A stretch of DNA of 64,000 nt from Actinomycetota bacterium (GTDB lineage: Bacteria > Actinomycetota > Thermoleophilia > Solirubrobacterales > Solirubrobacteraceae). Below are positions 1 to 7,677 of this stretch, piece by piece. The first letter of the stretch is position 1. Each line of letters opens with the position of its first letter. The translations under genes were made by a program, and so were the position numbers. A model generated the notes under the pieces. That model was given only the letters and a program-made list of their open reading frames with translations. It did no database searches and had not been told where the DNA came from. The DNA is taken from positions 1 through 64,000 of the forward strand of contig VAWK01000024.1 of the NCBI GenBank assembly GCA_005885515.1, written 5' to 3'.

Positions 1-922
1 GATGAAGTTCGGGCCCGACGGCCGGCTGTACGCGATCAACCCGGAGGCGGGCTTCTTCGGCGTGGCGCCGGGCACCGGCAAGGCGACCAATCCGAACGCG
101 ATCCGCACGATCGAGCGCAACGCGATCTTCACCAACTGCGCGCGGACCGACGACGGCGACGTGTGGTGGGAGGGTCTGACCAAGGATCCGCCCGCGCACC
201 TGATCGACTGGCGCGGCGAGGATTGGACACCGGCCTCGAACACCACCGCCGCCCATCCCAACGCGCGCTTCACCGTGCCCGCCGCGCAGGACCCGGCGAT
301 CGCGCCCGAGTGGGAGGACCCAAAGGGCGTGCCGATCGACGCGATGCTGTTCGGCGGCAGGCGCTCGACCGTCGTTCCGCTGGTCACGGAGGCGCGGGAC
401 TGGACCCACGGCGTGTTCCTGGGCTCGGTGATGAGCTCGGAGAAGACCGCGGCCGCCGCGGGAACGGTCGGCGAACTGCGCTTTGACCCGTTCGCGATGC
501 TGCCGTTCTGCGGCTACAACATGGCCGACTACTTCGCCCACTGGCTCGAGATCGGCCGACGCGAGGGGGCGAGGCTGCCGAAGATCTTCTACGTCAACTG
601 GTTCCGCAAGGACGACGACGGGCGCTTTCTGTGGCCGGGCTTCGGCGAGAACTCGCGCGTGCTCGCGTGGGTGTTCGCCCGCTGCGCCGGGCGCGGCGCC
701 GCGCTACAGACCCCGATCGGGCTGCTCCCGCCAGCGGGAGAGGGAGGCATCGACACGCGCGGCCTAAACGTCTCCGAAGCCGACATGGCGGCGCTGCTGA
801 GCGTCAACCCGGAGGAGTGGAAGGCGCAGCTGCCCCAGTTCAGGGAGCACCTTGCGAAATTCGAGCGCCTGCCGGCCGAGCTGCATGAGCAGCTTCAGGC
901 CCTGGAAGAGCGCCTCGCTTAG
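1..922 (+). CDS. pckG: Phosphoenolpyruvate carboxykinase (GTP), C-terminal half (5' end off the window)
   Basis: This enzyme converts oxaloacetate and GTP to phosphoenolpyruvate, CO2 and GDP, the first committed step of gluconeogenesis. About 306 residues are visible, roughly the C-terminal half of the usual ~600. Family hallmarks are [19 protein letters not shown] near the left edge, [24 protein letters not shown], the arginine-rich [20 protein letters not shown] and [11 protein letters not shown]. These match the GTP-dependent class, not the ATP-dependent one. The reading frame enters from beyond base 1, so the true start is outside the window. It converges with the next gene across about 100 bp that hold nothing recognisable. 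Confidence 0.95.
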   Translation, partial: MKFGPDGRLYAINPEAGFFGVAPGTGKATNPNAIRTIERNAIFTNCARTDDGDVWWEGLTKDPPAHLIDWRGEDWTPASNTTAAHPNARFTVPAAQDPAIAPEWEDPKGVPIDAMLFGGRRSTVVPLVTEARDWTHGVFLGSVMSSEKTAAAAGTVGELRFDPFAMLPFCGYNMADYFAHWLEIGRREGARLPKIFYVNWFRKDDDGRFLWPGFGENSRVLAWVFARCAGRGAALQTPIGLLPPAGEGGIDTRGLNVSEADMAALLSVNPEEWKAQLPQFREHLAKFERLPAELHEQLQALEERLA

Positions 923-1021
923 CGGCCTCGTCGCACGCGGATCGCGCGGCCTTGTTGCGGGCGCATGGCGCGGTCCGCGTCGCCGGCACGTGCGCCTCGC
1001 CCGCGGATCGCGCGTCGCGCG

Positions 1022-1603
1022 TCAGTCGTGCCCGTGCGGCTCGCCGGCCGCTGCCGGCGGGCGCGACTCCTCGGCCAGCGAGGTGATCGTGAGCGCTCCA
1101 CGGGCGGAGGACTCGAGCACCTCGGTGGCCTCCTCCAGCGAGCGCGCATAGAGCTCGACGAGCAGGTGCACGATGATGCGGGACTCGTCCTCGTGCTTGT
1201 GGAAGCGCACGTGCGTGAAGAACTCGCGTACGCCGTGGTCGCCGAAGGCCGCATACGAGAGCGCGTCCCCGGCCTCGGGGCCCGAGCAGCTCTCGACCTC
1301 ATCGGCGTCGACGGCCACCGTGCACGACGCCACCCAGGGTGTACCGGCGATCATCCGCTCCCAACGATCCTCGATCGGCTCCACGCGGCCGTTTGAGAAG
1401 CCGAGGTGGGGCTGGTCGTGCATGCAGTCCAGGCACTGCACGACCGCCTCCTGCAGCTCGTCGATCACCTCGGCGCGCTCGCCCGTCTGGGGATCGATCT
1501 TGTGGATCCCCTCGTAGTGCACCTGCACCTCGAGATCCTGTGACCAGCAGCGGTAGCAGCGCAGCCAGCTGCGCGCACCTGTCTCAGAGGGCGTTGCCTC
1601 CAT
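1022..1603 (-). CDS. Hypothetical protein with two N-terminal CxxC pairs
   Basis: A 193-residue soluble protein that I do not recognise. The N-terminal 60 residues carry CYRC and CLDC about 40 residues apart, the pattern of a split zinc ribbon. The middle and C-terminal parts look like a mixed alpha/beta fold and end in a His/Pro-rich tail. The ATG at 1603 lies 6 nt after TAGAAT (minus strand, 1615-1610), so the message is probably leaderless and this start is favoured over internal ones. It lies downstream of dipZ on the same strand but is separated from it by a tandem-repeat spacer. No function is assigned. Confidence 0.75.
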   Translation of the reverse strand: MEATPSETGARSWLRCYRCWSQDLEVQVHYEGIHKIDPQTGERAEVIDELQEAVVQCLDCMHDQPHLGFSNGRVEPIEDRWERMIAGTPWVASCTVAVDADEVESCSGPEAGDALSYAAFGDHGVREFFTHVRFHKHEDESRIIVHLLVELYARSLEEATEVLESSARGALTITSLAEESRPPAAAGEPHGHD

Positions 1604-1671
1604 AGGGTCATTCTATGCGCGGGCCAGTCGCTGACCGGTGCTCGCAACACACGGAACGCCGTCTCACGCAG

Positions 1672-1757
1672 CAGCGCAGCAAGCCGCAGGGCAGCAGCGC
1701 AGCAGGCCGCAGGGCACCAGCGCAGCAGGCCGCAGGGCACCAGCGCAGCGAGCCGCC
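1672..1757. repeat. 23-bp tandem repeat, 3.7 copies
   Basis: Three full 23-bp units (1672-1694, 1695-1717, 1718-1740) beginning CAGCGCAGCA, plus a 17-bp partial fourth, fill most of the 197-bp spacer between dipZ and the downstream zinc-ribbon-like gene. Units differ by one or two bases. No gene is supported here; the repeat is open in several frames only because it has no stop codons. Confidence 0.85.
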
Positions 1758-1800
1758 GGCGACGCACCTGCCGCCGTTCAGGCGAGTTGCGGCTGCTCCT

Positions 1801-3588
1801 TTACCCGAAGGTGAATGCGTAGCCGGAGATGCCCGGCGCGAAGCGCAGGCTGAGGAGGTGGCGCTCGTCCTGCCGCAGCGACACAAGCGTGTACAGGCGC
1901 TGCCGCGTGACGGTGACTGCGCCGGCGCGCGCGTCGGCGCCCGCATCGGCGGCGGAGATAGGCCGGCCGTCGAGCAGCACCCGCATCGAGCGCGGACGTT
2001 CGCCCGCCGAGCTCAGCACCACGTATACATCCTTGGCCTTGAACTCGGCGTCGATACCGGCGCTGGCGATCGCCGTGGCCGGCTGGGCTCCGATCCGCCA
2101 GGTGCCGCTGTATGCGAAGTCGTTCAGCGCCAGCGCGCCGCTCGGCGGGGAGCCGTAGTCGTGCACCCCGGCTTTGGGTTCCTCGAGCCAGCCGTGGGCG
2201 CGCGCGGTGCCGAGGTAGGTCTCGGGCGTTGCCTCTTCGCTGGGCACGATCACGTCGCGCGGGTGGCTGTGCCGGCCAACCGCGTGACCCGCTTCGGCGA
2301 GCAGCGCGCGGATCGCGGTTTCGGTCTGCGCGTAGTCGCCCTCGCCGAAGCTGGCGTCGCGAACCTCGCCGCGGGCGTCGATCAGGTAGTCCGCCGGCCA
2401 GACTTGGTTGCCGTACGCGTTCCAGGTGCCCATGTTGTTGTCCTGCACCACCGGGTAGCGCAATCCGAACTGCCTGATCGCGTTGGCGACGTTGCCGGCG
2501 TCGTGCTCGAACTGGAACTCGGGTGTGTGCACGCCGACGATCGTCAATCCGAGCGGGCGGTACGTGGCATCCCACGCCTTCAAGTAGGGCAGCGTGCGGA
2601 TGCAGTTGATGCACGTGTACGTCCAGAAGTCGATCAGCACCACGCGGCCGCGCAGCGACGCCAGCGTCAGCGGCTTGCCCCCCGGCGTGTTGAACGAGCG
2701 CTCGGTTTCGGTGAAGTCGGGCGCCGTGCCCAAGTCGCGCAGGCTGCGCGCGTCGGCCAGCAGCGTCGACTGGCTCGCGTTCGCGGGCGCCACGCGCAAG
2801 CCGCTCGACCCACTTCGGCACGCCGAGGAGCCGTTCGCGGGCGCGAACTTGGGGCGGTGGCCCGAGATCTGGTGCAGGCGGCTCGTCACCGCGCTCGAGC
2901 ACTCCAGCGAGGCGGTGAGGTTCACGTCGGGGATGTTCTGCGCCACGAACTGGTCGAAGCTCACGTCGAGCATCGTCCCGATCGCCACCGCCGTGAGCAC
3001 CATGACCACGCCCAACGCCCGCTGCAGCACGGGACCGCGTCCCGCCGTCCGCACGCGCTCGAACAGGCGCCTGCCGCCCAGTGTGAGCGCGAGCAGCACG
3101 AGCGCCGACCCGATCGCGTAGGCGATGGCGATCGCGATCGACCTGCCCGAGGCCGCGCTGACCGAGATGACCGCCGCGAGAATCGGGCTCGCGCAGGGCG
3201 TGTACACGAAGCCGAGCGCTCCGCCCACGAGCAGTCCCGAGCGGAAGCCGTCGCCGCGCGAGCGCGGGCCGAGCCGCGCCAGCCGCGACAGCGGAGCCTC
3301 GATACGCGCGGCCAGGCCTGGCAGCAGCAACGCCAGGCCGAACGCCAGCAGCACGACGATCGCCACGTCGCGCAACGGATCGCTGCCGAGGCCGACGCCG
3401 TCGACCACCTTCGCCACGCCAACGATCGTGACCGTCAAGGTCAACGACAGCCCCAGCACGATGCCCACCGGTCGCCGCCTGCCGCCCACGCCGCCGGCCG
3501 ACAGCAGCGCCGGCAGGACCGGCAGCACGCACGGCGAGAGCGCCGTACCGGCGCCCGCGAGCAGCGCGAAGCTGAGCAGGATGATCAT
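1801..3588 (-). CDS. dipZ: DipZ-like fusion: CcdA membrane domain + thioredoxin domain + C-terminal domain
   Basis: A 595-residue membrane protein that should carry reductant across the membrane to extracytoplasmic thiols (cytochrome c maturation or periplasmic redox repair). Residues 1-215 are a CcdA/DsbD-type domain with about six hydrophobic segments and the two membrane cysteines in SPCVLP and TPCASP. Residues about 285-430 are a TlpA-like thioredoxin domain with active site WTYTCINCIRT (CINC). Residues about 450-595 resemble the beta-rich C-terminal domain of mycobacterial DipZ. The order matches that family. The ATG at 3588 lies 9 nt after TAACCT (minus strand, 3603-3598), which suggests a leaderless transcript. 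The linker between the first two domains (about residues 230-285) is low-complexity and unusual. Confidence 0.88.
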   Translation of the reverse strand: MIILLSFALLAGAGTALSPCVLPVLPALLSAGGVGGRRRPVGIVLGLSLTLTVTIVGVAKVVDGVGLGSDPLRDVAIVVLLAFGLALLLPGLAARIEAPLSRLARLGPRSRGDGFRSGLLVGGALGFVYTPCASPILAAVISVSAASGRSIAIAIAYAIGSALVLLALTLGGRRLFERVRTAGRGPVLQRALGVVMVLTAVAIGTMLDVSFDQFVAQNIPDVNLTASLECSSAVTSRLHQISGHRPKFAPANGSSACRSGSSGLRVAPANASQSTLLADARSLRDLGTAPDFTETERSFNTPGGKPLTLASLRGRVVLIDFWTYTCINCIRTLPYLKAWDATYRPLGLTIVGVHTPEFQFEHDAGNVANAIRQFGLRYPVVQDNNMGTWNAYGNQVWPADYLIDARGEVRDASFGEGDYAQTETAIRALLAEAGHAVGRHSHPRDVIVPSEEATPETYLGTARAHGWLEEPKAGVHDYGSPPSGALALNDFAYSGTWRIGAQPATAIASAGIDAEFKAKDVYVVLSSAGERPRSMRVLLDGRPISAADAGADARAGAVTVTRQRLYTLVSLRQDERHLLSLRFAPGISGYAFTFG

Positions 3589-3690
3589 CGCAATCGCAGG
3601 TTAGGCGCGCGGACGTGCTCGCACGCCGGCGCCGGGGCGGATTTCATCGCCCGTTCATCACCGTCTCGGCGGGCCGCTGTGCCCGGCGAC

Positions 3691-3730
3691 GCGCCGATGG
3701 CCCCGGCGGCGCGCCGATGGGCCCGGCGGC
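3691..3730. repeat. 20-bp tandem duplication upstream of dipZ
   Basis: GCGCCGATGGCCCCGGCGGC at 3691-3710 is repeated with one change at 3711-3730, inside the 160-bp gene-free spacer between dipZ and the small membrane-protein gene. Confidence 0.6.
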
Positions 3731-3748
3731 GCGCGCGCACTCCGATCC

Positions 3749-3898
3749 TCAATGTCGCAGCATCACATACACGACGCACGCCGCCAGCGCGATCTGGCCA
3801 AACGCGAGCGCGGTGCCGAGGTTGGCGGCGCCGAGCGCCCCGGCGAGCGCGCTCGCGAGCGCGAACGCGCCCGCGATCATGAGCAGATCGCGGATCAT
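3749..3898 (-). CDS. Small hydrophobic protein, 49 residues
   Basis: A 49-codon reading frame starting at the ATG MIRDLLMIAG and consisting almost entirely of two hydrophobic stretches joined by a short AANLG turn, ending in VYVMLRH. It lies 31 bp downstream of the meaB stop on the same strand, so it would be the last gene of the ecm-meaB operon. Hydrophobicity and position support a real membrane protein; there is no recognisable family. It is small enough that a chance frame cannot be excluded. Confidence 0.6.
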   Translation of the reverse strand: MIRDLLMIAGAFALASALAGALGAANLGTALAFGQIALAACVVYVMLRH

Positions 3899-3929
3899 GC
3901 GTGCCCGCGCACGCTGCGCGCCAACGGGC

Positions 3930-4928
3930 TCAATCTGCCATCCCGGCCGCTTGCCCGCGCTTGGGGGACTGCGCCTGCTGCGCGCCATGCTCGAGCACCT
4001 CCACGAGCGCCGCCGGGTCGAGCGCCGGCTCTTGACTTTCCAGCAGGCGCTCGGCCGCGCGCCTGCCGCCGAGCGCACGCAGCCCGCGCTCGCCGTGCTC
4101 GTACGCGTAGTCGGCCAGCGCGCTGGCGCGCCGCGCGTGCAGCCGCCGCGCTGCCACATCGATGCTCGCGCGGTGCCGATCGAGCGCCGCGATCAGCTCC
4201 TCGATGCCGGCATCTGGGGGCAGTGAGGAGACGGCCAGCACCGGGGTCGAGGCGCACCCCAGCGAGCGCAGCGCGGCGGTCACGTCCCGCTTGGTGCGCG
4301 CTGCGATCGCCCCGAGGTCCGCCTTGGTGACGACCACCACGTCCGGTATCTCCATGATCCCCGCCTTGTAGAACTGCAGCACGTCGCCTCCGCCGGGCGG
4401 CACGACCACGGCCACGGTGTCGGCGACGTCGGCGACGTCGGTCTCCGCCTGGCCGACGCCGACGGTCTCGATCACGACCACCGCGAATGCGTACGCGAGC
4501 GCGTGCGCGGCCGTGCGCGTCGCCCACGCCAGCCCGCCCAGCCGCTCTCCGGCGGAGGTCGAGCGGATGAACACGTCGCGGTCGCCGGCGTCGAACTCGA
4601 TGCGCGCGCGATCGCCGAGCAGCGCTCCTCCGGATAGGCGCGAGCTGGGATCGACCGCCAGGATCGCAACGCTGCTGGCGCGTTCGCGCCAGCGCTTCAA
4701 CAGGGCCGAGAGCAGCATCGACTTCCCGGCGCCGGGGGGGCCCGTGACGCCGATCACGTGGCCGGGCGCCTCGCCGGGGCCGCCGGCGGGGGACAGCTCG
4801 CGCAGCAGCCTCATCGACTGCTGGCGGTCCGAGGGCGTGGTGCTCTCGAGCAGGTTCAGCGCCGCGGGCGCGGCACTCAGGTCGCGCTCGCGCAACCGCG
4901 CGCCGAGGGCCGCCCCGTCGGCGCTCAC
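3930..4928 (-). CDS. meaB: MeaB-type G-protein chaperone of the B12-dependent acyl-CoA mutase
   Basis: A P-loop GTPase of the MeaB/ArgK family that gates adenosylcobalamin delivery to, and protects, a coenzyme-B12 acyl-CoA mutase. It is 332 residues, the usual family length. Walker A is GPPGAGKS near residues 63-70; a Walker B-like VVVIETVGVGQ and the guanine-specificity motif TKAD follow. The start is a GTG sharing 4 nt (GTGA) with the mutase stop codon, so translation is coupled, which fixes the partner as the mutase encoded immediately upstream. The C-terminal helical region needed for dimerisation is present. Confidence 0.93.
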   Translation of the reverse strand: MSADGAALGARLRERDLSAAPAALNLLESTTPSDRQQSMRLLRELSPAGGPGEAPGHVIGVTGPPGAGKSMLLSALLKRWRERASSVAILAVDPSSRLSGGALLGDRARIEFDAGDRDVFIRSTSAGERLGGLAWATRTAAHALAYAFAVVVIETVGVGQAETDVADVADTVAVVVPPGGGDVLQFYKAGIMEIPDVVVVTKADLGAIAARTKRDVTAALRSLGCASTPVLAVSSLPPDAGIEELIAALDRHRASIDVAARRLHARRASALADYAYEHGERGLRALGGRRAAERLLESQEPALDPAALVEVLEHGAQQAQSPKRGQAAGMAD

Positions 4929-6973
4929 GCCGAGCCGTTGGCGGAGGAGCCGTTGGCTGAGGAGACCGGTGGCCGCTCCGCGCTGACGAGCTCCACGATG
5001 TCGCGCATGATGCGCGTGATGTCGAAGTCCTTGGGCGTGTACACGGCTGCGACGCCGGCCTGCCGCAGCAGCGGAACGTCCTGCTCGGGAATGATCCCAC
5101 CGACCACCACCGGCGCCGTCACGCCGGCCTCGCGCAGGGCATCGATCACGGCGGGGACCAGCTTGCGATGCGATCCGGACAGGATCGACAGGCCGATCAC
5201 ATGCACGCCCTCCTGCGCGGCCGAGGCGGCGATCTGCGCGGGCGTCAGGCGGATGCCCTCGTAGACCACGTCCATGCCCGAGTCGCGCGCGCGCACCGCG
5301 ATCTGCTCGGCGCCGTTCGAGTGGCCGTCGAGACCGGGCTTGCCGACGAGGATCTTGGGGCGGCGCCCGAGCCTCTCCTTCAGGCGCGCAACCTCCTCGC
5401 GCAGCTGGGTGAGCTCGCCGTCTGCGGCGGCGGCCACCGCCTCCCCGACGCCGGTGGGCGCCCGGTAGCTGCCGAACACGTCCCGCAGCGTCCGTGCCCA
5501 CTCGCCGGTCGTCGCGCCCGCGCGCGCCGCGGCGATCGTGGGGAGCATGAGGTTCTCCGGCTCGCTCTTCGCGGCGGCCGCCTCGGAGAGGGCGGCGAGC
5601 GCCGCGTCCACGGCGGCCTGATCGCGCTGCGCGCTCCAGCGGCGCAGGGACTCGATCTGCTCGGCCTCCGCGGCCGGGTCCACGACCAGGATGCCGCCCT
5701 GCGCATCGGCGGTGAGCGGCGAGTCCGAGGTCTCGGTGAAGCGGTTCTGGCCCACGACGACCTGCTCGCCGGACTCGATCCGCCTTATGCGCTCGCGGTG
5801 CGAGTCGACCAGCGCCGCCTTCATGTACGGGACCGCCTCCACGGCGCCCCCGTGCTCGGCGACGACGGCCATCTCCGCCCGCGCTCCCTCGAGCAGCTCG
5901 GCCACGAGGCCGTCCATCACGACCGAGCCCTCGAAGATGTCGGGGTACTCGAGCACGTCGGTCTCGTAGGCGAGCACCTGCTGGATGCGCAGGGACCACT
6001 GCTGGTCCCACGGCCGCGGCAGGCCGAGCGCCTCGTTCCATGCGGGCAGCTGGATGGCCCGCGCGCGCGCGTCGCGTCCCAGCGTGACGGCCAGCGCCTC
6101 CAGCACGATGCGCTGCACGTTGTTCTCCGGCTGGGCCTCGGTCAGTCCGAGCGAGTTCACCTGCACGCCGTAACGGAAGCGCAGGTTGCGGGGATCCTGC
6201 ACGCCGTAGCGCTCGCGCCCTAGCTGCTCCCAAAGGGTGGCCATCGCGCGCAGCTTGGCGTGCTCCTCGATGAAGCGCACGCCGGCGTTGACGAAGAACG
6301 AGATGCGCCCGAAAACCTGGTCCATGCGCTCCTCGGCCCCGCCCGGGAGACGCGCGAGGCGCTCGCGCACGGCGTCGAGCACGGCGATCGCGTTGCTCAT
6401 CGAGTAGGCGATCTCCTGCACCGGCGTCGCGCCCGCCTCCTGCAGGTGATAGGAGCAGATGTTGATCGGGTTCCACTTGGGCACGTGCTCGACCGTGTAG
6501 GCGATCATGTCCGCGATCAGGCGCATCGAGGCGGCGGGGGGAAAGGCGTAGGTGCCGCGCGCGAGGAACTCCTTGATGATGTCGTTCTGGGTCGTGCCCT
6601 GAAGCTGCTGCTGGGCGACGCCCTGTTCTTCGGCGACGACGATGTACAGGGCCAGCAGCCAGGCGGCGGTGGCGTTGATCGTCATCGAGGTGTTCATCTC
6701 ATCGAGCGGGATGCCGTGCATCAGCGCCGCCATGTCGCCGCGGTGGCAGATCGGCACGCCCACCTTGCCCACCTCGCCGCGCGCGAGCTCATCGTCCGAG
6801 TCGTACCCGGTCTGGGTGGGCAGATCGAAGGCCACCGACAGGCCCGTCTGACCCTTCTGCAGGTTGCGCCGGTAGAGCTCGTTGGAGGCGCTGGCCGTGG
6901 AGTGTCCGGCGTACGTGCGCATCCTCCAGGGCGCGTCGCGCTCGGGCAGGCGCACGGTGTGATCGCCGCTCAT
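4925..6973 (-). CDS. ecm: Ethylmalonyl-CoA mutase (B12-dependent, MeaA/Ecm type)
   Basis: This enzyme isomerises (2R)-ethylmalonyl-CoA to methylsuccinyl-CoA with adenosylcobalamin, a core step of the ethylmalonyl-CoA pathway. It is 682 residues, with the substrate barrel at about 1-520 and a C-terminal cobalamin-binding domain at about 545-665. The cobalamin motif reads GLDGHSNGAEQIA, where methylmalonyl-CoA mutases have DGHDRG; the DxHxxG histidine ligand is kept. That variant and the single-chain length identify Ecm/MeaA rather than methylmalonyl-CoA mutase. Context agrees, with ccr about 0.7 kb upstream and meaB overlapping downstream. The ATG at 6973 sits 7 nt after TACAAT, so it is probably leaderless. 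A short SSANGSSANGSA-type repeat forms the C-terminus. Confidence 0.9.
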   Translation of the reverse strand: MSGDHTVRLPERDAPWRMRTYAGHSTASASNELYRRNLQKGQTGLSVAFDLPTQTGYDSDDELARGEVGKVGVPICHRGDMAALMHGIPLDEMNTSMTINATAAWLLALYIVVAEEQGVAQQQLQGTTQNDIIKEFLARGTYAFPPAASMRLIADMIAYTVEHVPKWNPINICSYHLQEAGATPVQEIAYSMSNAIAVLDAVRERLARLPGGAEERMDQVFGRISFFVNAGVRFIEEHAKLRAMATLWEQLGRERYGVQDPRNLRFRYGVQVNSLGLTEAQPENNVQRIVLEALAVTLGRDARARAIQLPAWNEALGLPRPWDQQWSLRIQQVLAYETDVLEYPDIFEGSVVMDGLVAELLEGARAEMAVVAEHGGAVEAVPYMKAALVDSHRERIRRIESGEQVVVGQNRFTETSDSPLTADAQGGILVVDPAAEAEQIESLRRWSAQRDQAAVDAALAALSEAAAAKSEPENLMLPTIAAARAGATTGEWARTLRDVFGSYRAPTGVGEAVAAAADGELTQLREEVARLKERLGRRPKILVGKPGLDGHSNGAEQIAVRARDSGMDVVYEGIRLTPAQIAASAAQEGVHVIGLSILSGSHRKLVPAVIDALREAGVTAPVVVGGIIPEQDVPLLRQAGVAAVYTPKDFDITRIMRDIVELVSAERPPVSSANGSSANGSA

Positions 6974-6980
6974 GTGATCA

Positions 6981-7010
6981 ATTGTACGGTCGCGCAGTGC
7001 CCATTATCCT
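6981..7010. promoter_or_regulatory. Interleaved divergent promoters for ecm and clpS
   Basis: Only 44 bp separate the two start codons. Plus strand: TTGTAC (6982-6987), a 17-nt spacer, TATCCT (7005-7010), then GTG 7 nt later. Minus strand: TACAAT (6986-6981), then ATG 7 nt later. The clpS -35 box therefore overlaps the ecm -10 box. Both transcripts would be leaderless. Confidence 0.55.
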
Positions 7011-7017
7011 TGGGCGC

Positions 7018-7305
7018 GTGAGTCAGACGCTCGAGCTACCGCGTGTGGACGGACCCGGCAGCGGGCTCGGTGGAGCGTGGAAGGTGATCGTGCGCAACGA
7101 CGACCACAACACCTTCGAGCACGTCGCGCGCACGCTGGCGCGCGTGATCCCCGGCGTGACCCTGCAGCGCGGCCACGAGATCGCCAACGTCATCCACAAC
7201 GCCGGCCGCGCGCTCGTGTACTGCGGTCAGCACGAGCCGGCCGAGCACTACTGGGAGCAGCTCAAGGGCGCCGGCCTGACGATGGCGCCGCTCGAGAAGG
7301 GCTGA
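7018..7305 (+). CDS. clpS: ClpS, ATP-dependent Clp protease adaptor
   Basis: This adaptor hands N-end-rule substrates to the ClpA/ClpC unfoldase of the Clp protease. The 95-residue protein starts at the GTG at 7018, which lies 7 nt after TATCCT. Typical ClpS features are WKVIVRNDDHNTFEHV (the NDDHNT N-degron pocket) and HEIANVIHNAGRALVYCG. It is the only plus-strand gene between ccr and ecm. Its stop abuts the stop of the convergent 7306 gene. Confidence 0.93.
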   Translation: MSQTLELPRVDGPGSGLGGAWKVIVRNDDHNTFEHVARTLARVIPGVTLQRGHEIANVIHNAGRALVYCGQHEPAEHYWEQLKGAGLTMAPLEKG

Positions 7306-7677
7306 TCAGGCGCTCTCGCCCTCGACCGTGCGCGCGCCGTCGCCCCAGCCGCGGCCGTTGCCGGTCGGCGGCGGCGTCACCACCGCGCCGCCGGCGGTGA
7401 GGTCCCACCAGCCGTAGCTCACGGGCACCTGATACCAGCCCGAGTGACGCACGCGGAAGTCGATCATCTCCGGGCCTTCCCAGTAGCGCTCCCAGCCCAG
7501 GTGCTCGGCAAACGTCGCCAGCTGCTGGAACTTGTAGCGGTCATCGCGTGCGCGATACACCGCGTAGGAGCTGGCCCCGTAGCGCACCGCGGCGGCGGCG
7601 ACGCCGTTCAGCGCGCGCTCGAACGCGTCGGCGCGAAAGCCGGTCGCATACCAGGGGATGATCACGGTGCCGGTCAC
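7306..7677 (-). CDS. Unknown 123-residue protein translationally coupled to ccr
   Basis: A soluble protein of 123 residues that I cannot place in a named family. It has a compact alpha/beta N-terminal part (TGTVIIPWYATGFRAD), an aromatic-rich core (LGWERYWEGPEMIDFRV, SYGWWDL) and a Gly/Pro-rich tail. A small alpha/beta barrel of the antibiotic-biosynthesis-monooxygenase type is possible but not shown. Its GTG start shares one base with the ccr TAG stop (TAGTG), so it should be made together with Ccr. That makes a role in the ethylmalonyl-CoA pathway the simplest hypothesis. Confidence 0.78.
   Translation of the reverse strand: MTGTVIIPWYATGFRADAFERALNGVAAAAVRYGASSYAVYRARDDRYKFQQLATFAEHLGWERYWEGPEMIDFRVRHSGWYQVPVSYGWWDLTAGGAVVTPPPTGNGRGWGDGARTVEGESA

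Noticed and set aside
1615-3882. Very long open frames opposite real genes (for example 1615-3882 plus strand, 7695-9377, 8948-10768, 3930-6476 minus strand)
   Set aside because: They mirror codon bias in GC-rich DNA, have Arg/Ala/Gly-rich composition and no motifs, and overlap well-supported genes.
4925-6973. Methylmalonyl-CoA mutase
   Set aside because: The cobalamin motif DGHSNG, single-chain length and the ccr context fit ethylmalonyl-CoA mutase better; only an assay can settle it.
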